This document shows, one piece after another, positions 26,063 through 36,001 of a stretch of 64,000 nt of DNA. Under the pieces are notes generated by a model that searched no databases, was not told the origin of the DNA, and worked only from the letters and a program-made list of their open reading frames with translations. Origin of the DNA: Pedobacter nyackensis. Its GTDB lineage: Bacteria; Bacteroidota; Bacteroidia; Sphingobacteriales; Sphingobacteriaceae. The stretch is from NCBI RefSeq assembly GCF_900176505.1, contig NZ_FWYB01000016.1:1-64000 (forward strand), written 5' to 3'. The position numbers and the translations under genes are program-made. Within the stretch, counting starts at the first letter, position 1. The number at the start of each line of letters is the position of its first letter.

Positions 26063-29000
26063 TTAGGTCTCATCATCCATTTGCTTTCGATAAGCAGAAG
26101 GCAATTGGTTAAAAAGTGTTTTAAACGATTGACGAAAATGCTTTTGATCATTAAAATTCAAAGCAAAGGCTATTTCTGAAACAGACATATTGGTAGTCAT
26201 CAGTAACTGCGCTGCCTTTTTTAGCTTTATAGTTTTAACAAGTTCCGCAATTGACTGTCCTGTTAATGCTTTTAACTTACGATACAATACAGACCTGCTC
26301 ATGCCTATCTTTTTCACCAACACATCAATTGTAAAATCAGGTTCCATCAAATACTCATCAACAATGGTAGTAAAATCCTTTAGAAACTGTTCATCTGGAG
26401 AAGCAGTCTCTACGAATGCATTGCCTGCTGGTTGCATGATATATTCCCGGTGATATTTCTCTACCAGTTTTTTTCTTGATTCCAGCAAATGATGAATTCT
26501 GATACTCAGCACATCCGGATCAAATGGCTTTGTGATGTATGCATCAGCACCTAGTTCATATCCAGATTTCTCTGACTCAAAGGTCGCTTTTGCTGTAATG
26601 AGCAATATAGGTATATGACTTGTTAGTATATTTGATTTCATTCTTCTACAGAACTCCATACCATCCATTTCAGGCATCATCACGTCACTTATTACTACAT
26701 CTATACTTTTTTGACTAGCTATTTTGATGGCCTCTGCTCCATTTTCTGCATTATAAACATTGTAAGCAACACTAAACAAGCCAGAAATAAATCGACGCAG
26801 GTCGTCATTATCATCTACGACTAAAATAGATGCACGCTTTTCATCATACGTGAAGGGGATTTCAGGCAATTGAGGCAAATCATATTGCCAAGGCATATCG
26901 GGCAGATTTACCGGACTTACAATTTCAGAACCATACATGTTATAACCAGAAGGTCTAAGTTTTTTTATAGGCAAGCTAACCTTAAAGGCACTACCATGAT
27001 GTTCAACACTTTGCACTTCCACATTTCCGTGATGCATGTTTACAATGTTTTTAACCAAAGCTAGACCAATACCAGTTCCATGCCCCTGTTTAACCTGATA
27101 AAACTCGTCAAAAATCATTTTAATATGAGCATCAGGTATTCCCGATCCAGTATCCAGAACCTCAATATTAACATTATCTGAATCATTAGTTGTCACCCTT
27201 AATGTTATTGTGCCACCGTTGGGTGTAAACTTAAATGCATTAGATAAAAGATTGTAAATAACCTTTTGAAATTGCAGTCCATCAAACCAGACCATAATTA
27301 CAGGATCGGTACTTTCAAAATAATAGTGAATTTCTCTTTCCCTGGCATACTCATCAAAATAAGATTTGATTTCTTCCAGATAAGGTACAATATTCTGTTG
27401 CGAAACCTGTAATGTTGTTGTCGTACTTTCACTCTTTTTAAGATCTAACAACTGGTTAATCAGCATCATCAGTGCCATTGCATTTTTATACATCACATGA
27501 TGTTGCTTTTGCACATACTCATCTCCCTTTTCCAACTGTATCATTTGCTTTAAAGGACTCATGATCAATGTCAGTGGTGTTCTGAAATCGTGAGAGATAT
27601 TTGTGAACAGCTGATTCAGGTATTTCATTTTTTCCTTTTCGCCTCGCTCTGCTGCCAGCTCATTACGCACTTTAAGCCGCTGCAAAGTTTGCCGTCTCAT
27701 CAGAAATAAGATGGAGCATATAATTATAGCATAGATGGAATATGCCCACCATGTTTTCCAGGGTGCAGTTGCTATATGTATTTTAATGCTTGTGCCATTT
27801 TTATTCCACACCCCATCATTATTAGAAGCTTTTACTCTAAATGTATAGGTCCCGGCATCCAGATTGGTATAGGTTAGTGAATTGGTATTGCCCAAATCGT
27901 TCCAGTCTTTATCAAAACCTTCTAACTGAACAGCATACTGATTCTTTTGTGACTGAGAATAGTTTAGTGCGACAAAGGTAAAATTCAACATGTTATGGTC
28001 ATGAGCCAGTTCTATTTCCTTTTCTCCATCCCAAGCGTTGATCAATTGATTATTCACCTTTATTTCGGTAATATATACGGGCGGGACATAAGTATTGGTG
28101 GTTATCTGATCGGGATTAAAGAAACAAAAACCATTGGTTCCACCAAAGTACAGCAGTCCAACTTTATTAAGCATACTTGCTCCATAATTAAACTCTTTTG
28201 AAGGTAAACCATCCGATTCATCAAAGTTCTTTATTCTACCAGATGACACCTGTAATTGGCTGAGGCCATTATTGGTACTTAACCATAAATTGTTCTTTGC
28301 ATCAGGTAAAATACCATAAATAACATCATTAGGTAAGCCTTCGGATATTCCATAATGTTTGCTTTTTTTAGTCAGGAGATTATAGCTATAAAGGCCATCA
28401 CCTTCAGTACCCACCCAGAGCTCGTTCCCAGATTTATTATAAATGGACAATACCGGAGGAGGTGCATTATTTTTATTGGCCTCATTAAATACTATTTGCC
28501 TGCTTTGCAAAGTATTTATATCCATTTCGACCAGACCAGCATTACTTCCTATTAAAACCTGTCCACTTTTTGAAGAGGCTGCTATCAGATAAACAATATC
28601 ACCTAGGATCTTTTCATTCTGAACAATACGTATTATTTTACCCGTAACAGGATTTAATCTATTTAATCCCCCGCCAGAAGTACCAATCCATATATAACCT
28701 GTCTCGTCCTGAAATAATGAGACCACCCTATTGCTGCTAAGGTTACCTTCAATACCACTGTTGATTTTTTTAAACCGATATGGCCGAACGGATGTATTCA
28801 GATAATTTAGTCCACCATCATGTAAACCGATCCATAAGCCACCGGTTTTATCCATTAACATTGTTTTTACATTGTTAGCACTAATACTATTAGGATCTTT
28901 TTCGGAATGTGTATAATAAGTGAAGATTCCTGTCTTTTTATTATAAAAATTAATACCACCACCTTCTGTACCAATCCAAAGATTATGTGCATCATCTTCG

Positions 29001-30106
29001 ATAATGGAGCTTACCACTTTATAGTTAAGCGTACGGTTGTTATTACCAGCTGTCACATGTTTAAACCTATTATAACTACTGCTATAATAATTTATTCCAC
29101 CAAAGTAAGTGCCTACCCACATATCACCCATTTGATCTCTACATATACTATAAACAGAATTCTGGCTCAGACTGCTGTTGTTGTTTTCATCATGTTGATA
29201 TCGCGTGATACTTTTATCGGTTATATTAAAAATGTATAGCCCATTATAGGTTCCTATCCATAAGTTATGACGACCATCTTCCTTTATGGATCTCACAGGA
29301 TCTGTGATAAAGTTTGTCCCTATTTTATAATGTTCAAAAGCATTATTTTTCTTGTTAAGAATGGCTAGTCCACCTTTGTAACCCAGTAACAGATTCTGCT
29401 GTTTATCTAAATATAAAGAAGCTATGAAGTTCGTGTTTGTACCTGCTACTTCAGGAAGGCGATAATGTACGAAGCTATTTGATACAGGTCGGTATTGATC
29501 AACGCCCTTGTTAGTACTGACCCAGATGTTTCCGTCCGGTGTTTTTAACAAGGCCTGTATAATATCGGCAGACAAACTACCTTGCTCCTTTTCTTTATGC
29601 TGATAGAGAACCTTTGTTCCCTTTTTTATATCCAGCTTAAACAAGCCTTGTGCCGTTCCTACCCAAAGGTTTCCTTTACGATCTGGACTAAGGGATAATA
29701 TATCATTTTGCTTTTGGTTACCTTTCTGCGCTAATTTATAGCGAACAAAATTATCAACTTGTGCATTATACCTATTCAGACCACTAGCTGTCCCTATCCA
29801 TAAATTTCCATACTCATCTTCGCAGGACGTTCTAACCACATTATTACTAAGACTGTTTGTGTCTCTGGAATTGTATCTATACTTTACAAATCTTACTCCA
29901 TCATATTTATTCAATCCATCTCTGGTTCCCAGCCACATGTAGCCCTTACGATCTTGTAAGATGCTTAATACCGAACTTTGTGAGAGCCCTTGATTTAAAG
30001 AAATGTTTATAAATTTAATATCCTCGTAAACTGTTGCTTTCTGTGCATTTATACGGATCGATATAAATAATAGCGCAACAAATATTATAAATTTTCTGAA
30101 AAGCAT
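26063..30106 (-). CDS. Hybrid two-component system sensor/regulator
   Basis: A one-protein sensor, kinase and activator of the glycan locus. The 1347 residues hold a signal peptide (1-22) and periplasmic beta-propeller repeats (about 30-690, many DxxGNLWIGT/GYIWIGT-type Reg_prop units). Next come a Y_Y_Y domain (about 700-785), a membrane helix (about 790-812) and a HisKA domain with His839 in NISHDFRTPL. An ATPase domain (about 950-1065), a receiver with Asp1141 in SDVMMPEMDG and an AraC-type DNA-binding domain (about 1245-1345) follow. Such proteins bind unsaturated oligosaccharides between the propellers in known chondroitin systems. It sits between the lyases and susC. The start has an AGGAGG sequence upstream, rare in this phylum. 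Confidence 0.96.
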   Translation of the reverse strand: MLFRKFIIFVALLFISIRINAQKATVYEDIKFINISLNQGLSQSSVLSILQDRKGYMWLGTRDGLNKYDGVRFVKYRYNSRDTNSLSNNVVRTSCEDEYGNLWIGTASGLNRYNAQVDNFVRYKLAQKGNQKQNDILSLSPDRKGNLWVGTAQGLFKLDIKKGTKVLYQHKEKEQGSLSADIIQALLKTPDGNIWVSTNKGVDQYRPVSNSFVHYRLPEVAGTNTNFIASLYLDKQQNLLLGYKGGLAILNKKNNAFEHYKIGTNFITDPVRSIKEDGRHNLWIGTYNGLYIFNITDKSITRYQHDENNNSSLSQNSVYSICRDQMGDMWVGTYFGGINYYSSSYNRFKHVTAGNNNRTLNYKVVSSIIEDDAHNLWIGTEGGGINFYNKKTGIFTYYTHSEKDPNSISANNVKTMLMDKTGGLWIGLHDGGLNYLNTSVRPYRFKKINSGIEGNLSSNRVVSLFQDETGYIWIGTSGGGLNRLNPVTGKIIRIVQNEKILGDIVYLIAASSKSGQVLIGSNAGLVEMDINTLQSRQIVFNEANKNNAPPPVLSIYNKSGNELWVGTEGDGLYSYNLLTKKSKHYGISEGLPNDVIYGILPDAKNNLWLSTNNGLSQLQVSSGRIKNFDESDGLPSKEFNYGASMLNKVGLLYFGGTNGFCFFNPDQITTNTYVPPVYITEIKVNNQLINAWDGEKEIELAHDHNMLNFTFVALNYSQSQKNQYAVQLEGFDKDWNDLGNTNSLTYTNLDAGTYTFRVKASNNDGVWNKNGTSIKIHIATAPWKTWWAYSIYAIIICSILFLMRRQTLQRLKVRNELAAERGEKEKMKYLNQLFTNISHDFRTPLTLIMSPLKQMIQLEKGDEYVQKQHHVMYKNAMALMMLINQLLDLKKSESTTTTLQVSQQNIVPYLEEIKSYFDEYAREREIHYYFESTDPVIMVWFDGLQFQKVIYNLLSNAFKFTPNGGTITLRVTTNDSDNVNIEVLDTGSGIPDAHIKMIFDEFYQVKQGHGTGIGLALVKNIVNMHHGNVEVQSVEHHGSAFKVSLPIKKLRPSGYNMYGSEIVSPVNLPDMPWQYDLPQLPEIPFTYDEKRASILVVDDNDDLRRFISGLFSVAYNVYNAENGAEAIKIASQKSIDVVISDVMMPEMDGMEFCRRMKSNILTSHIPILLITAKATFESEKSGYELGADAYITKPFDPDVLSIRIHHLLESRKKLVEKYHREYIMQPAGNAFVETASPDEQFLKDFTTIVDEYLMEPDFTIDVLVKKIGMSRSVLYRKLKALTGQSIAELVKTIKLKKAAQLLMTTNMSVSEIAFALNFNDQKHFRQSFKTLFNQLPSAYRKQMDDET

Positions 30107-30116
30107 TTCTTTGCGG

Positions 30117-30122
30117 CCTCCT
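30117..30122 (-). promoter_or_regulatory. Shine-Dalgarno-like AGGAGG before the hybrid sensor
   Basis: AGGAGG on the minus strand ends 10 bases before the ATG at 30106. Bacteroidota genes seldom use such sites, so it may be chance, but it supports this start. Confidence 0.4.
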
Positions 30123-30162
30123 AATATTGCTGCCTAAAATAATCAAAAAATTTATCAAATAC

Positions 30163-32658
30163 TTACTTTTTCAGGGTGACCGTAACTGGCTTACCACAAT
30201 ACTCTTGCACGGGCATTTCTACATCGATCTTCTTTGCATCAATGGTTAACCTTACCCTTTTTAATGTCGGATTCATTGTTGGATCATTCAGAGTAATTTT
30301 ATATTCAGTTCCAAAGTCTTCAATCAATACAACTGTCGGATCTGATACAGAGAGGCGCATATTTTTTGCTACCAATGACTCTTTGCTACTATAAAAAACG
30401 GCCTGAACAACCTTTACATCTTGACTTTGTATGGCTTGGATTGTCGTATCATTACGTAATACCTTAAATGGCAAGTTGCTTCCTGGCAGCTTTTTTCCGC
30501 AATAAACGACATAACCATAGGAATCATTAACCGGAGTTTGGCCATGATCAACCCAAAGTCGAAGTATATTACTTGTAGCTGGCAGTTTAGAAATATTAGG
30601 TAAATTTGACTTATTGCGTTTCACCCATTCATTTTTTACATTTTTTTCATAGGTAAAATATGCTTTCTTTACATATTCGGGTAAAACAGTATAAGCAAAT
30701 CCATCCTTTTGTTGCATCCATAGCGCCTTTCCCTTATCGAAAAAAGACTGAGGGCCTTTATCAATATCTATAGATTGACTTTTGCCATCCTTAACTACAT
30801 ACAAATTCTCTTCAAAATCTACAGATGTCTGATCAATCGTAGTATGGATATCCCCAGCTAATGAAGGGTTAAGATTACTTACTCCTGCCCCCAAAGCGAT
30901 CATATAATCGCCATAAGTGAAATACGATTTGTATGCTTTAACACCATAGATGGTTTCATTCTTAATGCCATTTGGATTCCCTTTATCGTTTACTCCATTT
31001 TTAGTAGAAGCATCCATCTTTTCAAATATAAAACCTGCAACAGAATTCTCTCCTCCGTAAGTTGCCGCACCAGCAAAGTTATGTTTACTGGTATAGCCTC
31101 TCCAGTTGGTTACCGGAGTAATTTTATTCATCCCTGTTCTTGCAGTTACCCCTGGAGATGCAGTTATATCCCAGGCGCCAATAATTTTATGGTATTCATC
31201 CCCCTTTTTCATAAAAAAGGTAAGTCCATCGGCATTAAAAAAATTGTATTCATCAGCAAAACCAGTGGCTCCTTCTAATCCATCGCAGCGGGCAGAAGCC
31301 ATATTAATATGAATATAATAGTCTTTAGTCCGTTTTATCAAGTCGTCATTATTAAAGAGCCAACGTGTCCCTGAATACTCACCAACTGGATAGTTTTCCA
31401 TATTGATCTCCATTTTACTGATTTCCTTTTTCAATTGTAGAAGTTCTTTCTGTTCTTCTGCAGAAAAAGAATCCATCCAGTCTTTAATAACCTGGTTTAT
31501 TAAAGAGGAATATCTTATGCTTTTCTTTTCCTGATTGTAATAAACCGCAGTATATCGGTCGGTGCACAGCGGAGTGTATCCATTGTAATAGTACCAATTT
31601 CCACCACGAAAGAAGTTCATCAACCAGGCGGTATTTTCGGTACTTAATTTTCGGGCCCAGGATGAACCTCTAAGAGTACTTAGCATGCCTAGCGCACTGT
31701 TCATACCATCTATTGGGTATCCCCACACCAAACTTTGTTTACCATGTCCCCATCCGGCTCCATCGACTGTAAAGCCTTCATTCCAAAAAGCTTTATCATA
31801 TGTTGTTTGTGATACTGCACTGATACTTTTCTGACTCAGTTCACTTAGCAGACCGATCATAGGAATAGATTTGTACATCATTGCTGTTGGTAACAGCGGG
31901 CGGTATGCCAATGCATTACCACCTACCCACCATACATGGTTTCTAAAACGTTCTATCTGAACTACATTATCATCTGTACTATCCTGACGCAATGGTTGTG
32001 TCCAACATTGAAGCGCAAGGACTTTAAGCATATCAGATACATCCTTCAGTTGTTTGTTGTTAGTGGTATTCTCTCCTATACCATCCATTTGGGGCAGGAA
32101 GACAAAATAAATATTTACCGCAGCAGTAGGTATTGCGAAACAAGATGCATGAAAACGACTGCTCTTATTATTACGACTAATCTCCAGTCCACCATAATGT
32201 AAAATTGCCTTACAATATTTATCGGATAATGCTACATTGGCCTTTAACTCTTTAGAATGAACAGCATCAGCAATTCGCCATATACGTTGTGAAGCTTCGG
32301 TTAGAAACACACCAATCTCCTGTTGCGTATCCTGACTCGCTTTTGTAAATGCTTCCTGAGCTACATATTGTTGTTCTTTACTAACCATATCACTAAACTG
32401 GCCATGATCATCCAAACTGTTTATACATTCCTGCCAGGTCATTTTAGTTCTTAGGTGATCACGACGATACCCATTAAGGGCATAGTTTTGTCTGAATTTT
32501 TCTATTGCTGTTTCTTTCGCAGGGTCTTTAACCTGCAAGGCTTGCCTTTGATACTTATGGTAATTATCAAAGGCATATTTCCGTTCTGTTTGCTGTGCAA
32601 AGGTAGAACATACAATAACTGTAAAACATAAAACAAACAAAAGCGTTTTATTCATCAT
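30163..32658 (-). CDS. Divergent PL8-like polysaccharide lyase
   Basis: An 831-residue secreted protein (signal peptide 1-21) with the layout of PL8 lyases: a helical toroid to about residue 390, then beta-sandwich domains. Catalytic-region signs are NHVWWVGGN (240-248), His305 and Tyr314 in GWGHGKQSLVWGYPIDGM, and Arg351 (FFRGGNWYYYNGY). The His-Tyr spacing of nine equals that of P. heparinus chondroitinase AC (H225/Y234). It would cleave uronic-acid polymers by beta-elimination. It is clearly unlike its neighbour at 33834-35942, so it may act on another sulfation pattern or on hyaluronan. The exact family and substrate are inferred. Confidence 0.75.
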   Translation of the reverse strand: MMNKTLLFVLCFTVIVCSTFAQQTERKYAFDNYHKYQRQALQVKDPAKETAIEKFRQNYALNGYRRDHLRTKMTWQECINSLDDHGQFSDMVSKEQQYVAQEAFTKASQDTQQEIGVFLTEASQRIWRIADAVHSKELKANVALSDKYCKAILHYGGLEISRNNKSSRFHASCFAIPTAAVNIYFVFLPQMDGIGENTTNNKQLKDVSDMLKVLALQCWTQPLRQDSTDDNVVQIERFRNHVWWVGGNALAYRPLLPTAMMYKSIPMIGLLSELSQKSISAVSQTTYDKAFWNEGFTVDGAGWGHGKQSLVWGYPIDGMNSALGMLSTLRGSSWARKLSTENTAWLMNFFRGGNWYYYNGYTPLCTDRYTAVYYNQEKKSIRYSSLINQVIKDWMDSFSAEEQKELLQLKKEISKMEINMENYPVGEYSGTRWLFNNDDLIKRTKDYYIHINMASARCDGLEGATGFADEYNFFNADGLTFFMKKGDEYHKIIGAWDITASPGVTARTGMNKITPVTNWRGYTSKHNFAGAATYGGENSVAGFIFEKMDASTKNGVNDKGNPNGIKNETIYGVKAYKSYFTYGDYMIALGAGVSNLNPSLAGDIHTTIDQTSVDFEENLYVVKDGKSQSIDIDKGPQSFFDKGKALWMQQKDGFAYTVLPEYVKKAYFTYEKNVKNEWVKRNKSNLPNISKLPATSNILRLWVDHGQTPVNDSYGYVVYCGKKLPGSNLPFKVLRNDTTIQAIQSQDVKVVQAVFYSSKESLVAKNMRLSVSDPTVVLIEDFGTEYKITLNDPTMNPTLKRVRLTIDAKKIDVEMPVQEYCGKPVTVTLKK

Positions 32659-32681
32659 GTGATTAAGTTTTAGATTGATTA

Positions 32682-33818
32682 TTATTTTTTAAATGGAATC
32701 ACCATATTCCATGATTTGGTAGCATTTTCAAACCCACCTGGACCATCCATCGTAGCAAAGAAAAGGTACGCTGGTTTTCCATTTTCGAAAAAGATAAAGG
32801 GCCTTTCTAACTGTCCTTGTAATTCAACCTTCCCATCCTCATAGGCTACAGTTTTAGAATATGCTTTTGGGTCTTTGTCCATTACCCACTTGATGCCATC
32901 TTTGGAATGTGCCATCACACCACCACCACGTTCTCCAGTAAATTTTGCAACATGGTCCTTGAAAATAGCATGATATCCTCTTTTGTCTTTCCACAAGAAA
33001 GGATCTTCAGCCTCCCCTTGTTCTTCGACATTAAAAATTGGTTTATCATCATTCAACACGCGATAAGGTCCATTTATATTTGGAGCATAAGCCATCCCCA
33101 ATGCCATGCTGGAATACTTTCCATCTGTTGTATGCGACCGTCCTTTAAAGATCATCATTACTGATCCGTCTTCCTGGAGCATGGGTGAAGGATTCGAAGT
33201 GAGGAAGCTATAGAAAGTATTCGGCCTAGTTTTCAAAATAGGCTCATCTAATCTCCTCCATGGTCCATAAGGACTATCAGAAACTGCTAATCCTACTCTT
33301 TTATTGCTCCTGCCAACAATGCACCATTTACTATCAAGTGTGAGTTGATCATATCGCGGCTCTTCAAAAGGATGCGTTGAACCCATATAGATCAGATAAT
33401 ATTTGTCTTTGAAGAATAGTATCCGCGGGTTGTGTGTAGAACGGCCATCCCAATATTGCGCTCCGCGGGCAGGGAGTGCAACATCCGAAAATTTGTACGG
33501 TCCTTGTGCCACATCAGCTGTTCCGTGTATAATTTCTGATGCCACCATCCAACCTGGATGGAAAGGCAATGATTTCGGAAAACGTGAGGCATAGATATGA
33601 TATTTCCCCGCTTTATCCTGAACAATAGAACTACCCCAAACCCAATAGTTTTCCATTTGCATTGATGGAGCTCTGAATGCCTTTCCCAAATTTCCGAATA
33701 TCTCGTTTTTGGAATTTTTCTTCAGTTCTTCCACATTTTCTATTTTTTGGCTTTTTACTGGCATGTATGTCATCAAGCCAACAAAAAGCATCATGATTTG
33801 TATATATATCTTTTTCAT
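32682..33818 (-). CDS. Five-bladed-propeller glycosidase (GH43-like)
   Basis: A 378-residue secreted protein (signal peptide about 1-23). The sequence has the blade repeats of GH43/GH117-type propellers: GSSIVQDKAGKYHIYASRF near residue 62, HNPRILFFKDKYYLIYMGS near 140, SNPSPMLQEDGSVMMIFKG near 220 and EDPFLWKDKRGYHAIFKDH near 280. Acidic residues in blade positions (Asp/Glu of these segments) could serve catalysis, but I cannot assign them firmly. I cannot place it in a numbered family. It lies between two lyase genes, 15 bases from one and 23 from the other, so it probably works on side chains or linkage sugars of the same polymer. Confidence 0.75.
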   Translation of the reverse strand: MKKIYIQIMMLFVGLMTYMPVKSQKIENVEELKKNSKNEIFGNLGKAFRAPSMQMENYWVWGSSIVQDKAGKYHIYASRFPKSLPFHPGWMVASEIIHGTADVAQGPYKFSDVALPARGAQYWDGRSTHNPRILFFKDKYYLIYMGSTHPFEEPRYDQLTLDSKWCIVGRSNKRVGLAVSDSPYGPWRRLDEPILKTRPNTFYSFLTSNPSPMLQEDGSVMMIFKGRSHTTDGKYSSMALGMAYAPNINGPYRVLNDDKPIFNVEEQGEAEDPFLWKDKRGYHAIFKDHVAKFTGERGGGVMAHSKDGIKWVMDKDPKAYSKTVAYEDGKVELQGQLERPFIFFENGKPAYLFFATMDGPGGFENATKSWNMVIPFKK

Positions 33819-33833
33819 TATTGTTAAATAGTT

Positions 33834-35942
33834 TTATAAGCTTATGGTTGAACCAGCCAACTCATTTTGTGGCAGGTTAAAAACAAATGGAACTTCCTTA
33901 CCCGTTTTTGCATCTTTAATACGTATGGTCATTGTTTTCTCTTTTTGCAGCGGGTCTGCTACGGAAACCACGGTTTTCCCTTTAATATTTTTCACCATTA
34001 ATACACAAGCCTTATCTGCTTTAACTTCTATGGTTGGTAAAACCACTGTTCCTGGCTGATAAAAAACTGCCTGAAGTATATCTAATGACTTATGATAAGT
34101 GGCTTGCAGGTTTGCTGTATTGGCAAGAATTTGTATAGTTGCTGGATTATACTTCCGAATTTCTGAACCGGATTTTACTCCTGGTAATACAACATAAACA
34201 TATTTTTCTGCTGCAGGTTTAGTCCCGTGGTTAATCCACAATTTAAATACATCTCCAGAGAGTTCATCTTTTGAATTTGAATTATTAATCTGATACCAGC
34301 TTCCTTTCTGTGTTTGTGTACTTAAGCTGATGTTTCCTCCTTGCGGAAAGTAATAGCCAATCCCATCATGCAACAGCCAGTTCTGTCCTTTTTCATTAAT
34401 TTCAAGCGTTTTACCCTTTCCGATCTGAGCTTCATTTACTGAACTCAATACCGGTCCATTTAACCAGGTTTGATTAACCGTAGTTGTAATATTTTGGGCC
34501 GTGTTGCTTTTAATACCTGCACCAAGGCATACAATTTCATGATCAAAAAAGAACCATGATTTTTTTGCTTCCAGACTATCGTAATCTAAAGCATAGGCAC
34601 TTGCACCATACAAACCATCAGATACTCCACCGGAAAAAGCGTTGTGACCATCTTCGCCCCAGAATATAGTCAAGGGTCTGTCAACTGCGTAATCTCTGCT
34701 GGTTACACCAGGGATTTTATCCCATTCCCATATTGGCATAATGTTGTAATATTCAGGACCACGCAGCTGTATGTTGGTTGCTCCGTCAGATAAATATCTC
34801 CCCAACAAGTTTTCTTTATTACCGGCTTCACTTCTTTTGGTTCGTGTACTTACTGTACGCACATTAAAAGAATATGATGGTCGTAAATGAAGGGTATAAT
34901 CGCCAGTCCAATATTGTTTATGATAAGCTGAGACTTTATAATCCGGGCTTTTTGTGCTGTCTGTTCTGGCTATGGCTGCATTCCATTCGTCTTCATGAGC
35001 AGAGTCTATCATTTTAGCAACTTCTAAACGACTTCTTTCACCATGTTTTCTTAAAATATTCGGTCTGCTTATACCACGTCCTTCTACATTGAAATCCATA
35101 TAGCTACCTCTGATTGCTTTTAGATAACTGTCTCTGTAGTATTTTGAAAATATCTCAAGTTTTTTGGCGCTCATCGCATAAGGCGTATCTCTTACATAAT
35201 TGGCCAGCTTTAAGACACCAGTTATAAATACCGCCCCGTAGCTTGAAATTTGTAACTGCGGACCATGCTGCAAGTATGCATAGTCATATTGCAGACCTTC
35301 CTTTTTGTAAACAAGTTGTATAGGGTAAAAAAGCTCTTCCACAGATTTATCCAACAGGGGCTTGTCGTTGGTTAATAATGCACGGTAGAAATAGTGCAAA
35401 GCGATATCTGTTTTATTTGCGCCGGCCTGGCTTTCCACATTCCCCCTTTTCATTCTTTCTATTAATTTGGTCTGAAGACCAGCATCTAATTTCTTGTTGC
35501 CATAACGCATCAGAATAAGCAATTCGCCTAATGCCTGAGGTGTGGCGATTTCATTATGCCACCAATTGCTACTTTTAGGGTCTGCATTATACCAGAATTC
35601 TAATGCTTTAGTAATACCGGCAAATACTTTTTCATCACCATAATAGCGACTTTTCTTCTCAATATAAGCTTGTATGAGTTGCTGTACGCTTAGCAAATGA
35701 TCTCCTGGCTGCCATTTAGTAATTGTATTGGCAGTATAGTCAATATCTTTCCAGCTACCATTAGCCAGTAACTTTACGAAACTCTTTTCTGCGGCTCGAT
35801 CTATAGAACGTAGTGGCGACTTAAGGTCGGCCAATATTCGCGCCATTACTACATCATTTGTATTCCCGGATTGCCCCTTTACAGACTGGTATGTAAATAC
35901 TGAGAATAAAAGTATAAAAGTTAAGGTTAGTTGTTTCTTCAT
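33834..35942 (-). CDS. cslA: Chondroitinase AC, PL8
   Basis: Cleaves chondroitin 4- and 6-sulfate (and usually hyaluronan) by beta-elimination, leaving 4,5-unsaturated disaccharides. The 702-residue protein has a signal peptide (1-23), an alpha/alpha toroid to about residue 335 and beta-sandwich domains after it. Asn176 (AGANKTDIALHY), His226 (YLQHGPQ), Tyr235 (ISSYGAVF), Arg289 and Arg293 (VEGRGISR) match N175, H225, Y234, R288 and R292 of P. heparinus chondroitinase AC, each offset by one. The total length is also nearly the same. Long identical stretches, such as the NWWHNEIATPQALGE block near 126, make orthology very likely. It lies 15 bases upstream of the propeller gene. Confidence 0.95.
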   Translation of the reverse strand: MKKQLTLTFILLFSVFTYQSVKGQSGNTNDVVMARILADLKSPLRSIDRAAEKSFVKLLANGSWKDIDYTANTITKWQPGDHLLSVQQLIQAYIEKKSRYYGDEKVFAGITKALEFWYNADPKSSNWWHNEIATPQALGELLILMRYGNKKLDAGLQTKLIERMKRGNVESQAGANKTDIALHYFYRALLTNDKPLLDKSVEELFYPIQLVYKKEGLQYDYAYLQHGPQLQISSYGAVFITGVLKLANYVRDTPYAMSAKKLEIFSKYYRDSYLKAIRGSYMDFNVEGRGISRPNILRKHGERSRLEVAKMIDSAHEDEWNAAIARTDSTKSPDYKVSAYHKQYWTGDYTLHLRPSYSFNVRTVSTRTKRSEAGNKENLLGRYLSDGATNIQLRGPEYYNIMPIWEWDKIPGVTSRDYAVDRPLTIFWGEDGHNAFSGGVSDGLYGASAYALDYDSLEAKKSWFFFDHEIVCLGAGIKSNTAQNITTTVNQTWLNGPVLSSVNEAQIGKGKTLEINEKGQNWLLHDGIGYYFPQGGNISLSTQTQKGSWYQINNSNSKDELSGDVFKLWINHGTKPAAEKYVYVVLPGVKSGSEIRKYNPATIQILANTANLQATYHKSLDILQAVFYQPGTVVLPTIEVKADKACVLMVKNIKGKTVVSVADPLQKEKTMTIRIKDAKTGKEVPFVFNLPQNELAGSTISL

Positions 35943-36001
35943 TTGGTTTATTTAGGAGCTCTCGAGCTTATTGATACAGATTTATTTAAACACTTTATGC
36001 A

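Noticed and set aside
31936..32202. 88-residue plus-strand reading frame within the divergent lyase gene
   Set aside because: No motif, antisense to a continuous coding frame.
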